64,000 bases of DNA from Delphinapterus leucas (lineage: Eukaryota > Chordata > Mammalia > Artiodactyla > Monodontidae): contig NW_022098069.1 of the NCBI RefSeq assembly GCF_002288925.2, positions 74,174,644 to 74,238,643 on the forward strand. Reading direction: 5' to 3'. Under the pieces are notes generated by a model. The model was not told where the DNA came from. It ran no database searches and saw nothing but the letters and a program-made list of their open reading frames with translations. The position numbers were made by a program, and so were the translations under genes. Positions 46,166-55,979 of this stretch are shown in pieces (positions within the stretch are counted from its first letter, which is position 1; each line of letters starts with the position of its first letter).

Positions 46166-47239
46166 CTGTTTTTTAAATGGTGTTTTGGAGACTATTTAAT
46201 TACACAAATATATTGATCATTCATCCATTGCATTAAAAACATTTATTAACTGCCTACCAACAGTTAGACCTAGTACTAGAAACATAACAGAGAGAACAAT
46301 TGACAAAGTCCTTGAATCACAGTCTAGTGAGGGGTACAAAAAATTACAACAGTGAGGGAATATATTGATAATACTGAGTGTCATAGAAGCCTAGAAAAAG
46401 GTGGGGTTCGGGAGGTAGGATAAGCCTATTTGGTAGAACTTGAGTGCATTAGAGCCAAAAGAAGGGGTGTAGATAGGGAAGAATGATCCAAGTTTACGGT
46501 TATGCGTTTTCAAAGGTTCTGAATGGATACTGCTGAAGAAATGTTAAAAGCCATGGAGCAGGGGGAGGGTTTGGAAGGGGAACTAGCAAAAGTAAGTAGC
46601 TGTGTTGATCACACATTCTATCCTTAAGAGTAAACAAAAAAAATGGCAATTAATGGTGTTAAATGGGAATGCTAAGATCATATTTTTGCTTTAAAAGATC
46701 ACACTGACCATTGAGTAGGGAATGAATTAGAGGAGGACGGGATTGGAGGGGGAGAGACAAGTTAGAAGGTGGTTTAAGTCACTGAGAAGATGGTAGTGGC
46801 TGTAGGGATGGAGAGATGAAGCCTGATGTAGATGTGGCCTGGTGACAGATTGGATTGGTGGTGGTGGTGATGATGGTGGAGGAGATGTCAAAGGAAAAGC
46901 AAGAGTCAAGGATGATGTTTTGACTCCTGGGTTTGCAAATTGTGGATGGTGGTACCACTAACTGAGATATGGAACACATGAGGAAGCACAAAGTGGGAGG
47001 GAAAAGGAGTTCACTTTGGCTATACCGAGTTTGGACTGCCTGTGGGTAGTCCAATGGGGTGTTCAGAAAGTTATTGGAGATACAAGTATAGATGTATGTT
47101 TTGGGGGGCAGTCATGAGAGTAGATGAGAACACCAAGAGATACATGTAGAATGAGAAGAGAATAGGGCTTAGGACAGAACCCTAAGGAAAACCAACATTT
47201 AAGAGACTGAAAGTGAAAAAGCAAATTGACTCAAAGCTC

Positions 47240-47570
47240 GTCTGGGACAGACATTTTTTGTGTGATGTAATTTACAACTCCTTCTGGGAAGCAATTAGCA
47301 TTCCTGATAAAGTGCGTGAACAGTTTTCTGACAGACTTTAATAAGACTGAGAACTCCTTCTGGGAAGCTAGGGTTACCCATCCAGCTGATTGACTAACCT
47401 AATAATCTTTAACCAGATGTTCTTTTTTTTGTATCCATTTCTAAACATGGCTGGTGAACCATTCCTTTTTTCTTATAAAATGTCTCAACCAAAATTACTC
47501 CTGCAGTTGAATTTTCTAAAAAACCTCTCATTTACTCAGAAACAATTTGTCTGAGGCATTGCTGTAACAA
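47240..47570 (+). mobile_element. Unclassified insertion in L2, possibly a solitary LTR
   Basis: This block does not fit L2, which resumes on both sides. It has a TATA-like 'cttataaaatg' at about 47,473 and ends 'attgctgtaaca', compatible with an LTR. No clear TSD. It also holds a repeated 'aactccttctgggaagc' at 47,276 and 47,352. Confidence 0.35.
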
Positions 47571-48293
47571 AAGAGAAAGAGGAGCCTGCAAGAGAATTAG
47601 AAGAGGACAGAGAGGTAGGAGAGAGACCAGAAGAGTGTTGATGTTATGTGAAAGAAGACTTTCACCAGGTAAAAGTATTTCAAGAAACAGGGCATCAACA
47701 GACAACAGTGTTAAATGTGAGTGAAAGGTCAAGTAAAACAAGGATGAGAAATTGCCCCTGATTTTAGCAGTAAGAATGTCAGTGGTGATCTTGGCAAGGG
47801 CAGTTTCTCTGGGGTGATTGGGGGGCATAAGTCAGATTTCAGTAGGCTTGAGTACAGACCATTCTTTCAAAAAGTGTGACTACAAAGGGGAAGGCAGGGG
47901 AAGGGAGATTTGAGGCTGTTTCATTTTAGAGGGAGGCAGAAGTATATTAAATATGTTTAGGAAAGAGTCAGTAGCCAGAGAAGTAGAAGGTACCTGAAAG
48001 AGAAGGGCTAATCTTGAGTCAGAGACCAGAAAAAGGTGAAGCCAGCCTGCAGAGACTGAGCCCAGGTGAAGGGAAGGTCACATGCCTCCCATTGTGATAG
48101 AAAAGGGGGAGGGTGAGCCTGCAGGGAAGACCTTTGGCAAGTTTGGTGGTAGAAGGTCAGAGGCATTCCTCTCCAGTGGCTTCTGTTACATCTGTGATGT
48201 AGAAGGTTAGGAGCTCTGCTGAAAATGCCTAGGTAAGTGGCAGGATGGCAGACTGAGGACAGGGAGAAAGTTCTGAGCAAGATCCCAATGAGA

Positions 48294-48495
48294 GGGCTTC
48301 CCTGGTGGCGCAGTGGTTGGGAGTCCGCCTGCCGATGCAGGGGACACGGGTTTGTGTCCTGGTCCGGGAGGATCCCACATGCCGCGGAGCGGCTGGGCCC
48401 GTGAGCCATGGCCGCTGAGCTGCGCGTCTGGAGCCTGTGCTCCGCAACAGGAGAGGCCACAACAGTGAGAGGCCCGTGTACCACACACAAAAAAA
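48294..48495 (+). mobile_element. CHR SINE (young ~200-bp type)
   Basis: Forward element inside L2. TSD gatcccaatgaga / gatcccaataaga at 48,281-48,293 and 48,496-48,508, one mismatch. Two bases are missing in the 'gagcctgcgcgtc' segment. Confidence 0.94.
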
Positions 48496-48774
48496 GATCC
48501 CAATAAGAATGGGAGATTGAACTGTCTGGGGAAATAGTGAGTGATTTCAGGACGTGGTGGAGGATAATGAAAACTTCGTGGAAACAACCAGCACAGGTCT
48601 GTGATTTTTTTCCTATGATGCTTTGAAGTCCTGATTTAGGCATGAGGACAAGTAAACTGGACTGTCGTTAGTGAAACCACTGAACCTTTGCAGCTCCCTC
48701 TGGCCATCCTTTAAATATGACTCCTTAGTTTGGAGCCTAGACTCTGTTTCCTTCTTACTTTATAGACACTTCCA

Positions 48775-49165
48775 GTTGATCTCATCCACTCCCATGGCCT
48801 CAGTTAACCTCTCTATGCTGATGAATCCTTAACCAATGTTTGCAACCCAGCCTTCCTCTAGAGCAGCAGACTCTCAACCCCATCTGCCTTGCGGGCATCT
48901 TCAGTTGTCTCCTGAAGCTGAACTCATCATATTTCCACTCTCGCATTTCCTTTCCTCAGCAATTTCCTTCCTTTCCTTTGCTCCGGGAGCCAGGGGTTTG
49001 TCGTTTTCACCACGCAAGCCTCTCAGCGCTTAGTGAATGTCTGGTGGAATTTCAAATGAAGAATCCACTCAGTTCTCTAAGCCAGAGACCTGGGAGTCAT
49101 CTTTTAACCCAACTTCTTCACCTCTAACATCCAATCCATCACACACAAGTCGTGTCCACAACTAA
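48775..49165 (+). mobile_element. L2 LINE RT fragment, forward
   Basis: 'gatctcatccactcccatgg', 'cctctctatgctgatgaatc' and 'gacctgggagtcatctttta' match L2 RT-region landmarks, here in forward orientation, opposite to the neighbouring L2 at 46,235. Confidence 0.65.
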
Positions 49166-49439
49166 ACGTGCCTCATGGCAGGAAAAAGAAAAAAGTAAAT
49201 TATCAAACAATTTTAACAAAGAAACTTAAGTGTTGGCTTTAACCCCTTTTCTTTGCTTCCTTAAAATTGGAACTAAACCAGTGTGTGTGGGGTGCCTCCC
49301 TCCCTGCTTTCTCTCCCCCTCTGCACTCTGCAGCCTTAGAGAAAGTGGGAGCGAGTTTTTCATTTGCTAATGATTTGGGCTCAGGTTATAATGGACCATT
49401 AAGGTGTTTTGTGGAAGAAAAGAGGAAAATGGAGCTTTC

Positions 49440-49830
49440 CGGTGAGGGATAAAAAGACTGTGGAGGGGCACCCCGCGACTCGAGGGAGGAGGGGCCTGGG
49501 ATCTGACCCAGACTTTTCCGAGAAGGGGGGCCGAGAAGGACCCTGCGAGGGGCCCGAGTTCTCCTGGCCGTGGCCAGCTCTTTGTCCGCCCCCGCTTTGC
49601 GTGCAGGGACAGGGCTTGGACAGCTCAACCTGTTCACTGCCCAACAGGACCTTCCTTGGGTTGCCCAGACGTTGTTCCCTCCCGGGACGCCACAGGGACC
49701 CCGTAAGCCCCAGCAACATCCCTTGGGCACCTAGATGGCTGGGGGAAGCTCTCACAGCCCTGCCCGGAGCAGGCGCTGAACGGGGCGCGCTAGAGACCTC
49801 CGGAGGACTGGGACAGCGTTAAGCATGCCT
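49440..49830. promoter_or_regulatory. Small CpG-rich patch
   Basis: GC-rich with numerous CpGs ('ccccgcgactcgag', 'gaggggcccgag', 'ggggcgcgctag'), about 4.5 kb upstream of the main islands. It might be a distal regulatory element or minor promoter. Open frames in it (up to 137 codons) are ordinary for GC-rich DNA. No exon or splice signal stands out. Confidence 0.4.
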
Positions 49831-50215
49831 CCATCACAGGCTGCTTTGCGTACTTGTCTCCCTTCCGTGCGTGATCAGTGGCTGTCCTCCACGCCTCCGT
49901 CTCTCACCTGGTAACTGCAGAAAGCCTCCTGCCTCGTGTCACTTTCACCACCCGTTCCTCACACAGAAGCCAGAGGTTTTGTTTAAAAACAAAACCCCAA
50001 ACAACACCCCACTAGACCCCCATCCTCACCCCAACCCCAATCTGGCTAACACCTGTAATCTTTCAGGTGTATATGCTTCCCCCGCACCCTGTAGTTAATC
50101 GTCGTCACCTGTTTATGTTTTTAACTACTCTACGGGCAGAGAATAGACCTATTTGCCTCTTTACTTGCAACCTTGTCTCCTGTGCTTCGAATGTGGTGGA
50201 TGGAAGCAAGATCTA

Positions 50216-50397
50216 CTCAGGTGGTTCTCAAACTTGAGCGTGAATCCGAATTACCTGGAGGGCTCGTTAAAACACACATTGCTGGATCCCCCTTTCCAAT
50301 TCAGTAGGTCTGTGGTGGGGACGGAAATAATGGATCTCTGACAGGTTCTCAGGACCAGTTGCTGCTGCTGGTTGGAGATCACATTTTGAGTTACCAC
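50216..50397 (+). mobile_element. MER5A hAT-type DNA transposon
   Basis: 'caggtggttctcaaacttga', 'ccgaattacctggagggctc', 'aattcagtaggtctgtggtg' and 'cacattttgagttaccacc'. Confidence 0.88.
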
Positions 50398-50399
50398 CG

Positions 50400-52920
50400 C
50401 TCTGCATCTAGTTAGAGAAGACTGGAGGGGTAGATTGGAGTGACTTTTCAGATAAGAAGAAAGGTGGGTGGGAAACAAGCTTTGGAAGTCTTGGAGGTAT
50501 GGCTAAAATAGAGATTTGAATTCAATATTAAATTTGGCAAAACTTCCCAATAGTTGACAAGTTTGAGGGAGTAACTATGAGAATACATGGTTGAAGTGGC
50601 CTGTAAATGAAGTAATGATATGCAGGCTGGCAAAGACCTGGAAAAAAGTTACTTTAAAAAGTAAAATACTGAAATGATAAAGATGAAAGAAGTGAAAAGG
50701 AAGATTGTAAAATGAAATATGTACCATCATTCCAATTTTATTAAAAATGCCTAGGAAAAAACCTGAAAAGGTATGGCAATGTTTATAATAGTTATCCTGA
50801 TGGGTGAGTTTTATCACCTTTCTTCGCCTTTCTAAATTTCAAAAATTCTCTCCATCATCTTGTTTGCCCTTCATGACTGAGAAAAGCTTCTCCTGTTTTG
50901 AACCTCCTCAGTCTTGGGCATTTCCATCTGGCTGAATTAAATTATTTCTTCTGTCCCTCTGTCAGACTTATTTCTCTTTGACATCTTAAACTGTGCCAGA
51001 AGTATGAAAATCAACAAAATTAAAATAATCAAATCAAAGACAAGCAAAAGAAAACAAAGAAAAGGAAGAAAGAACCTCAAGAAGAGAAATAATTTAGTCA
51101 GTCCTGACACCAGCAAGAAAGTATCTTGGTCATTGGCCTTCCGATCATTCTATATATTGGAAGGTTGTGACCACCTGCCTGGAGGTTGTAACCACCTGCC
51201 TGCCAGGCTGTTCATGACTGGTGACCTCATCGACTGGTCAGTCAGGGAGCTCTATTCCTAATCTCTTACCCATCACCTCCTGTTTCTTCTCATGGGGTCA
51301 GTCATGTGCTGAGGATCGTTCCCAACTTTACTCTTCCTGTACAGAGTTCTACCTACTTATCCCTCTTTGAATTAGATCCCCTCCCAGCCAAATAATATCA
51401 CTCAAAAACGTTATTCTTTTCTGTAATTGATTTATTAAAATTATTAAAATAAAAAACTGCTTGACAACTTAAGCTCTCTTAATAACAAGGTTTATTTGGG
51501 GCATAAATTCAAAGTTCCAAACAGTTAAAGTACATATAAACTTTTAGAACACAACCTGTTTTATCCATGAGAGCACTTGTGCAATAAATATTGTGTATAC
51601 ATTATTTGTCGTAACATATACCAGTTGGCAATGGTATTTGCCAGGAAGAATTTCTTGCGCATTTCTTTAAGGAATGAGATATATAGGACTTTGGCATATG
51701 TATCTACTTCATTCCAAAGATGAACGATTCTGAATTTTGTGTCTAGGCCTTGTAATTCTTTACGTACAGAGTAGAAACAAATGAAATAACTAAGTAAACA
51801 TTTATAGGTTTAATCATGTATGGTTTCAAAATCAGGAATATGAATATATATTCAAATTTTTTCTATAAAAATCTATAATTATGGAAGAAAATAATTAAAC
51901 TGTATGCCTACAGCAAAATGAAAGGGATATATAAAATTTTAATTATGACCATGCACACTGATCAGACAAAGAAAGACTAGAATCTTGATATTTCAACTAC
52001 ACTGACTACTCTGTACCTATTTTCTTGAATGTCCTTTTATCTCTGATAATAAAGTGTGAATTAACAGGACCATTCTAGAGACCAGGAAATGGTGATCATG
52101 GATGATTTGGTACATTAAGACAATAAGTGACAGAGTAGAACCAGAAACTCATTTTCCTAATTGCCAGCTTAGTACTTCTTATTCTAGACTGTATTAAATG
52201 TGCTGCCACAAGGCAAACCATGTCATTGCGGGTCCCATTTTAGAAATAGGTTGTATACAAGTTTCCTTTGTGGTCAGGCAAAAGACACCTATTTAAAAAA
52301 TGTCAATGGCTGATCATTAATGACAAAATGTTTTTACATGCTGTTTATTGATTCAAGTTGTCCTCCATTTCTACAAATAATCATTACCTTTTAAGTTTGG
52401 TAAGAACAATCAGAAATTACTGAGAAAAGGGATGTTGGATATCATCTTGTCTATCATCTCAGTGGGAAAACTAAGACCCAAAGAAATTTTTCAGAGTTAT
52501 AGTGTGAGTTGATGGGAGTCTCCAGACTTTTAGTCCAGGGCTATTTATGGCACATGGCACTACCTCAGCAGATCAGTATTCTGAAACAGTGTGGCGTAAC
52601 TGAGAGGATGTTTCTGGGACCATCAGTCTTGATCAACGTTATCAGTGTTGGGAGTTTGTGTGCCATTTTACCTCTTTATTTTTCTCATCCATTTATTCAA
52701 TACACTTTCATTTTGTTGCCTGATGTTTTGGGAGTGGGGACAGTCAGAAAAAAATAAGTTAAAAGCTAAGTGGCAAATGTGATTTATTTTTACTTTTAAT
52801 TTATTTTTTTTGCAGGGGAATGAGTGAAGTAAGGTTGGCTGGAATGTAGAAAAGTTGCAATTTTCAATGGAGAGAAGGCCAAGAAAGAGAGATGGGGAGG
52901 GGTGGCCTTCCTACTGCCAG
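50400..52920. other. Intergenic, no gene seen
   Basis: No supported gene or named repeat. A local ~22-bp tandem duplication ('ggttgtgaccacctgcctgg' type) lies at about 51,163-51,203. Confidence 0.5.
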
Positions 52921-52924
52921 GGCC

Positions 52925-53130
52925 TCTGCTGGGCACTTTTATGGAGTTATCTCATTCCCCTTAACACCCCTTTAGGTATAGGGCCTGTTAACCTCATTTT
53001 ATTACTCATGAAGAAATTGAGGATCAGAGCAGTTTTGTAATTTACCCCACAGTCACACAGCTGATAACCTGTAGAGTCAGATTCAATGCAGGGTCTGTAT
53101 GGCTGCGAAGCCTGTGCCCTTTTACTTTTG
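52925..53130 (-). mobile_element. MIR SINE
   Basis: Reverse MIR: 'cctcattttattactcatga', 'agaaattgaggatcagagca' and 'cacacagctgataacctgta', then the head 'gcctgtgcccttttact'. Confidence 0.82.
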
Positions 53131-54199
53131 CAGTAGAGTATGTGAAAGGTGAACCAATGAAAATAACAGTAACTGCAGTGCAATATTAATAACAGTAATA
53201 ATGATAGAATAGTGCTTTACATATGTGCTCTCTTTGAACGGGATTAAGTGAGCACATGAACAGGACTGATAGGGTGTCTTTGTACTCTTCATTAGTGAAG
53301 CAGGCAAGGGAGAAAGAGGACATATACTTAAGATTTCCTTTGGTTTACTTTGCTTTCTGAAAAATATTTGGAAGGCTCAATTAGTTTTGTTTTGCCACGT
53401 TTATCAGCTTATTATGTTCTTGATGTGGGTGGATGGGTTGGTGTGTGATTGTGTGAAATCAAACCTGATATATTCAGAACAATTCTCCCAGTGGATAAAT
53501 ATGCCTTTGGGTTTGATATTGAATTTTGTAATTAGTGATCTCTGTTCCTGTTTACTGAATGGGATTTTTAATCTGTACCCAGGTCTTTTCCCTTCTGAAG
53601 CTGAATGTCATATATACTCATTTCTTTTGGGGACCCACAAAAGACATATGTTAAACTCCAATGAAAAAGTAAGTTATACCCCTAAATTAATCTCTGGTAG
53701 CTAATTTTATATTAGTCTGCAGCTCCAGTTTTAGAATTAAGCCCAATTCTCATATTTGCAAGGCGATGTCCAGTTCTGTGACACTGTGTAACATAAAGGT
53801 GGTGTCAATTTATAAATAATTACTGTCTCCTAATGAATTAGTGATCATTTACAACTATCATTTCGATACAAACTTAAAGATGGGTTCCGGCTCCAAAACT
53901 GGATTTTCTGTATTTAAAAATGTCATTCTAATTCGCAACTCCCCAAAACTGTTACTACGAAAGAACTATGCCATTCAGCCTAAAAATAAAACCTCTCACC
54001 CAAACTACACTCCTTAATAGCCACATTTTAATCTACATAATTTTAAACTAAGTTGAAAGAATCCATTTCTAGTGCAGTGATGTCAGACAAGAGTTGGAAC
54101 TGGGACAGTGTGAAAGGGATAATTTAAAAGCCCACCCCCCTGCTTGGAGACACCTCAAGAATTTCTAGGCTCACAAGGGATATGAAGGAAGAGATTTTA
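53131..54199. other. Upstream flank of the CpG islands
   Basis: Repeat-free in my reading and AT-rich, with GC content rising sharply near 54,200. No coding support. Confidence 0.45.
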
Positions 54200-54558
54200 A
54201 AAGCCGAAGAGTGCTGCTCTTGGCAAGCCCCTGCGGACACAGGCTGAGCCGGCTGCGGCGAGGGCCGCGAAGAGTTAACAAGGGACCGAGCCCCCCTCGC
54301 CTCGGGCTCTCCGCGCGCTCCCCCCGCCCTCCTGTCCCCACCCTCTCGTTTTGGCAAGGGATTAAAGTGCTCCCCCCTGTGGCAGCAGTGACCCAGAAAT
54401 GAGTTTGATTCACACAGTCCTTCCTCCATAACCAGCCAAACGCCCGTCCGAGAGTGCCTCCCTGCGCGGGCGCCGGGTGTGTGCGCGCGGGCGAGAGCAG
54501 GGGCCCGCCCGGCTCCCCGCCCGCCAGTCAGTCCGCCCGCCCGCCGCGGCCCGAACTC

Positions 54559-54617
54559 ATGCGGCGCGGAGCGAGCGGCGAGGAGCCCAGCGCCGCGGCC
54601 GAAGCCCTCCGCAGCAG
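54559..54617 (+). CDS. Possible first coding exon fragment (19 codons)
   Basis: An ATG at 54,559 opens 19 codons (MRRGASGEEPSAAAEALRS) plus two bases and ends exactly at a consensus donor, CAG|GTACGC, at 54,618. The start context is weak (no A/G at -3). I do not recognise the peptide. The same segment may be a non-coding 5' UTR exon, which is at least as likely, but the splice donor is good. Confidence 0.25.
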
Positions 54618-54709
54618 GTACGCGCGCGGGCCGCGGGGGGCGCGCGGGGAGGGTGCGCCGGCCCAGAGTCCGCGCGTGTCCGCGTGTGGGTCTGTGTGCG
54701 CGTCCCGAT

Positions 54710-54710
<1 letters not shown>

Positions 54711-54767
<57 letters not shown>

Positions 54768-54783
54768 GCGGCGGCGGCGGCAG
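54711..54783 (+). repeat. CGG trinucleotide repeat in the CpG island
   Basis: Nineteen uninterrupted CGG units (54,711-54,767), one extra G, then four more CGG units. Depending on the transcription start it lies in the 5' UTR, first intron or proximal promoter. Read as coding it would give poly-Gly, poly-Ala or poly-Arg, which explains the artefactual long open frames here. Confidence 0.97.
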
Positions 54784-54886
54784 GACGAGCAGAGAGGGCT
54801 CAGCCATATTTGATGGTTTTGTTGCTTTGCTCGGGAGTTCTCGGGAGTAATTTAATGCCGAAGGTCGCTGCCTAGTGGAAATAATA

Positions 54887-54919
54887 TAGTACGTCATTAA
54901 TATGGCGCCAAAAGATTGG
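54887..54919 (+). promoter_or_regulatory. Motif cluster: CRE half site, YY1/E2F-like site, reverse CCAAT
   Basis: Within about 30 bp lie TACGTCA (54,890-54,896), ATGGCGCC followed by AAAA (E2F-like GGCGCCAAAA at 54,904-54,913, overlapping a YY1-like ATGGC) and ATTGG (54,915-54,919). Such clusters are typical of CpG-island promoters. Transcription would probably start within the next 50 bp. Confidence 0.5.
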
Positions 54920-54929
54920 GTTCTCGATA

Positions 54930-55067
54930 TGTAGCGAGGAGGGAGGGCACGCAGCCGCCGAGTGCAGCGTTACTATCCCACCAGTAACTTGGGCATTGCC
55001 GGGGCGGGGGCCGGAGGAGGAGGAGAGGATGATTTTTGGATCCTGAGAATTGATCTATGTTGGATCA
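54930..55067 (+). other. Possible non-coding first exon
   Basis: GC-rich sequence downstream of the motif cluster ending at a strong donor, ATCA|GTAAGTTT (55,068). No long open frame runs through it, so it would be 5' UTR. The start is a guess. Confidence 0.35.
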
Positions 55068-55069
55068 GT

Positions 55070-55899
55070 AAGTTTTATTATGATTATTTTTCAATTTTGG
55101 GGAACTGAAGACTTAGAGCTTTTTCTTCTTTTGGGTTTGTGAAGAACATGCGGTTTTCAGGCCAATCATCAATTAAAACGCGTTCAGAAGCAGAAGCCCA
55201 GTTTAGTTGGCTTTAGTTTATTAGAATTTTTTAAAAAGCCGAAGTGCATTAGGTTGTATGAAAGTGGAAAGCATAGTAGCAACTTGGTAGACAGATGGCA
55301 ATGGCAGAACACAGGTCCGTGTACATATATGAATCCAGAGTGTGTGTGACCGTGGTGGTGATGGTGGTGGTGCGGGGGGAAGGGACGACTGTATTTGTCC
55401 AAACATAGGTGTGTGTGTATAGGTACATCTGTGTAGGGTGGCCGCAGCCTTAGCTCTTGTCACCGCGTCACCACATGTCCAAAATATTCATTGCATCAAT
55501 TCAAGGGCAGTGAGGGAGGGGTGGTGGTGGGGGGGGTGGTGGAGGGACAGTTTAGAAATTAGATTCTTCCAAATTGGGTTTCCAATGATCAGACCTTTTA
55601 CTTATAGCGAGACTGCCTGTGAAGTGTAAAACCCTTTATCGGTGAAATTAGGAAGGAGTTGCACTGGTAGAGCAAACTACCGATTAACCATGAACTTAAA
55701 ACGGATTGCAACTTGCAACCTTTGGCACCATCTGCAAATTGTGGAGGTGGTATCGCTAGGTCTTCGCTGCCTGAAATGAACGTGCAGTGTGCACCCCGGG
55801 ACTGCAAGTTGCAAAGCCCTTCAGTGCACGTGTCTTGTGCCTGCGAGTGTGTATTTGTGAGTTGGGGGCTGTTGTTCGATAGCTAGCAGGCTTTCCGGG
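55070..55899. other. Spacer between the CpG islands
   Basis: Lower GC. Contains a CCAAT box (55,162-55,166) and GT-rich stretches near 55,335-55,370. Nothing coding supported. Confidence 0.45.
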
Positions 55900-55979
55900 T
55901 TGTTGGAGCTGGCTTGCAAATGCGGGAGAGGGATGGAATGTGGAATGTTGACCGGGGAACCGAATCCTGTCGGAACGGT

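Larger units (their letters stand above)
46235..48640 (-). mobile_element. L2 LINE with CR1-type reverse transcriptase remnant
   Basis: The longest L2 here. On the minus strand near 47,828-47,532 it reads a decayed RT segment ('KITTDILTAKIRGNFSSLF'), and 46,730-47,054 covers the later RT and 3' coding part. It carries a foreign block at about 47,240-47,570 and a SINE at 48,294-48,495. Non-functional. Confidence 0.78.
54200..55050. promoter_or_regulatory. CpG island A (5' end of an unidentified gene)
   Basis: Dense CpG, GC-rich sequence beginning sharply near 54,230. It contains a possible first exon with a consensus donor at 54,618, a CGG repeat at 54,711, a motif cluster at 54,887-54,919 and a second donor at 55,068. 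CpG islands of this kind normally mark promoters of broadly expressed or developmental genes. Both donors are on the plus strand, and the repeat-poor DNA to the right fits a first intron, so the gene probably runs rightwards. Gene identity unknown to me. Confidence 0.85.

Noticed and set aside
48008..48643. 211-codon minus-strand open frame
   Set aside because: It runs through an L2 remnant and the reverse of a CHR SINE, so it is a read-through of two repeats.
54124..54897. 257-codon minus-strand open frame with a long Ala run
   Set aside because: The Ala run is the CGG repeat read in reverse, and the rest is stop-poor GC-rich island sequence with no domain. Donor signals point to plus-strand transcription.
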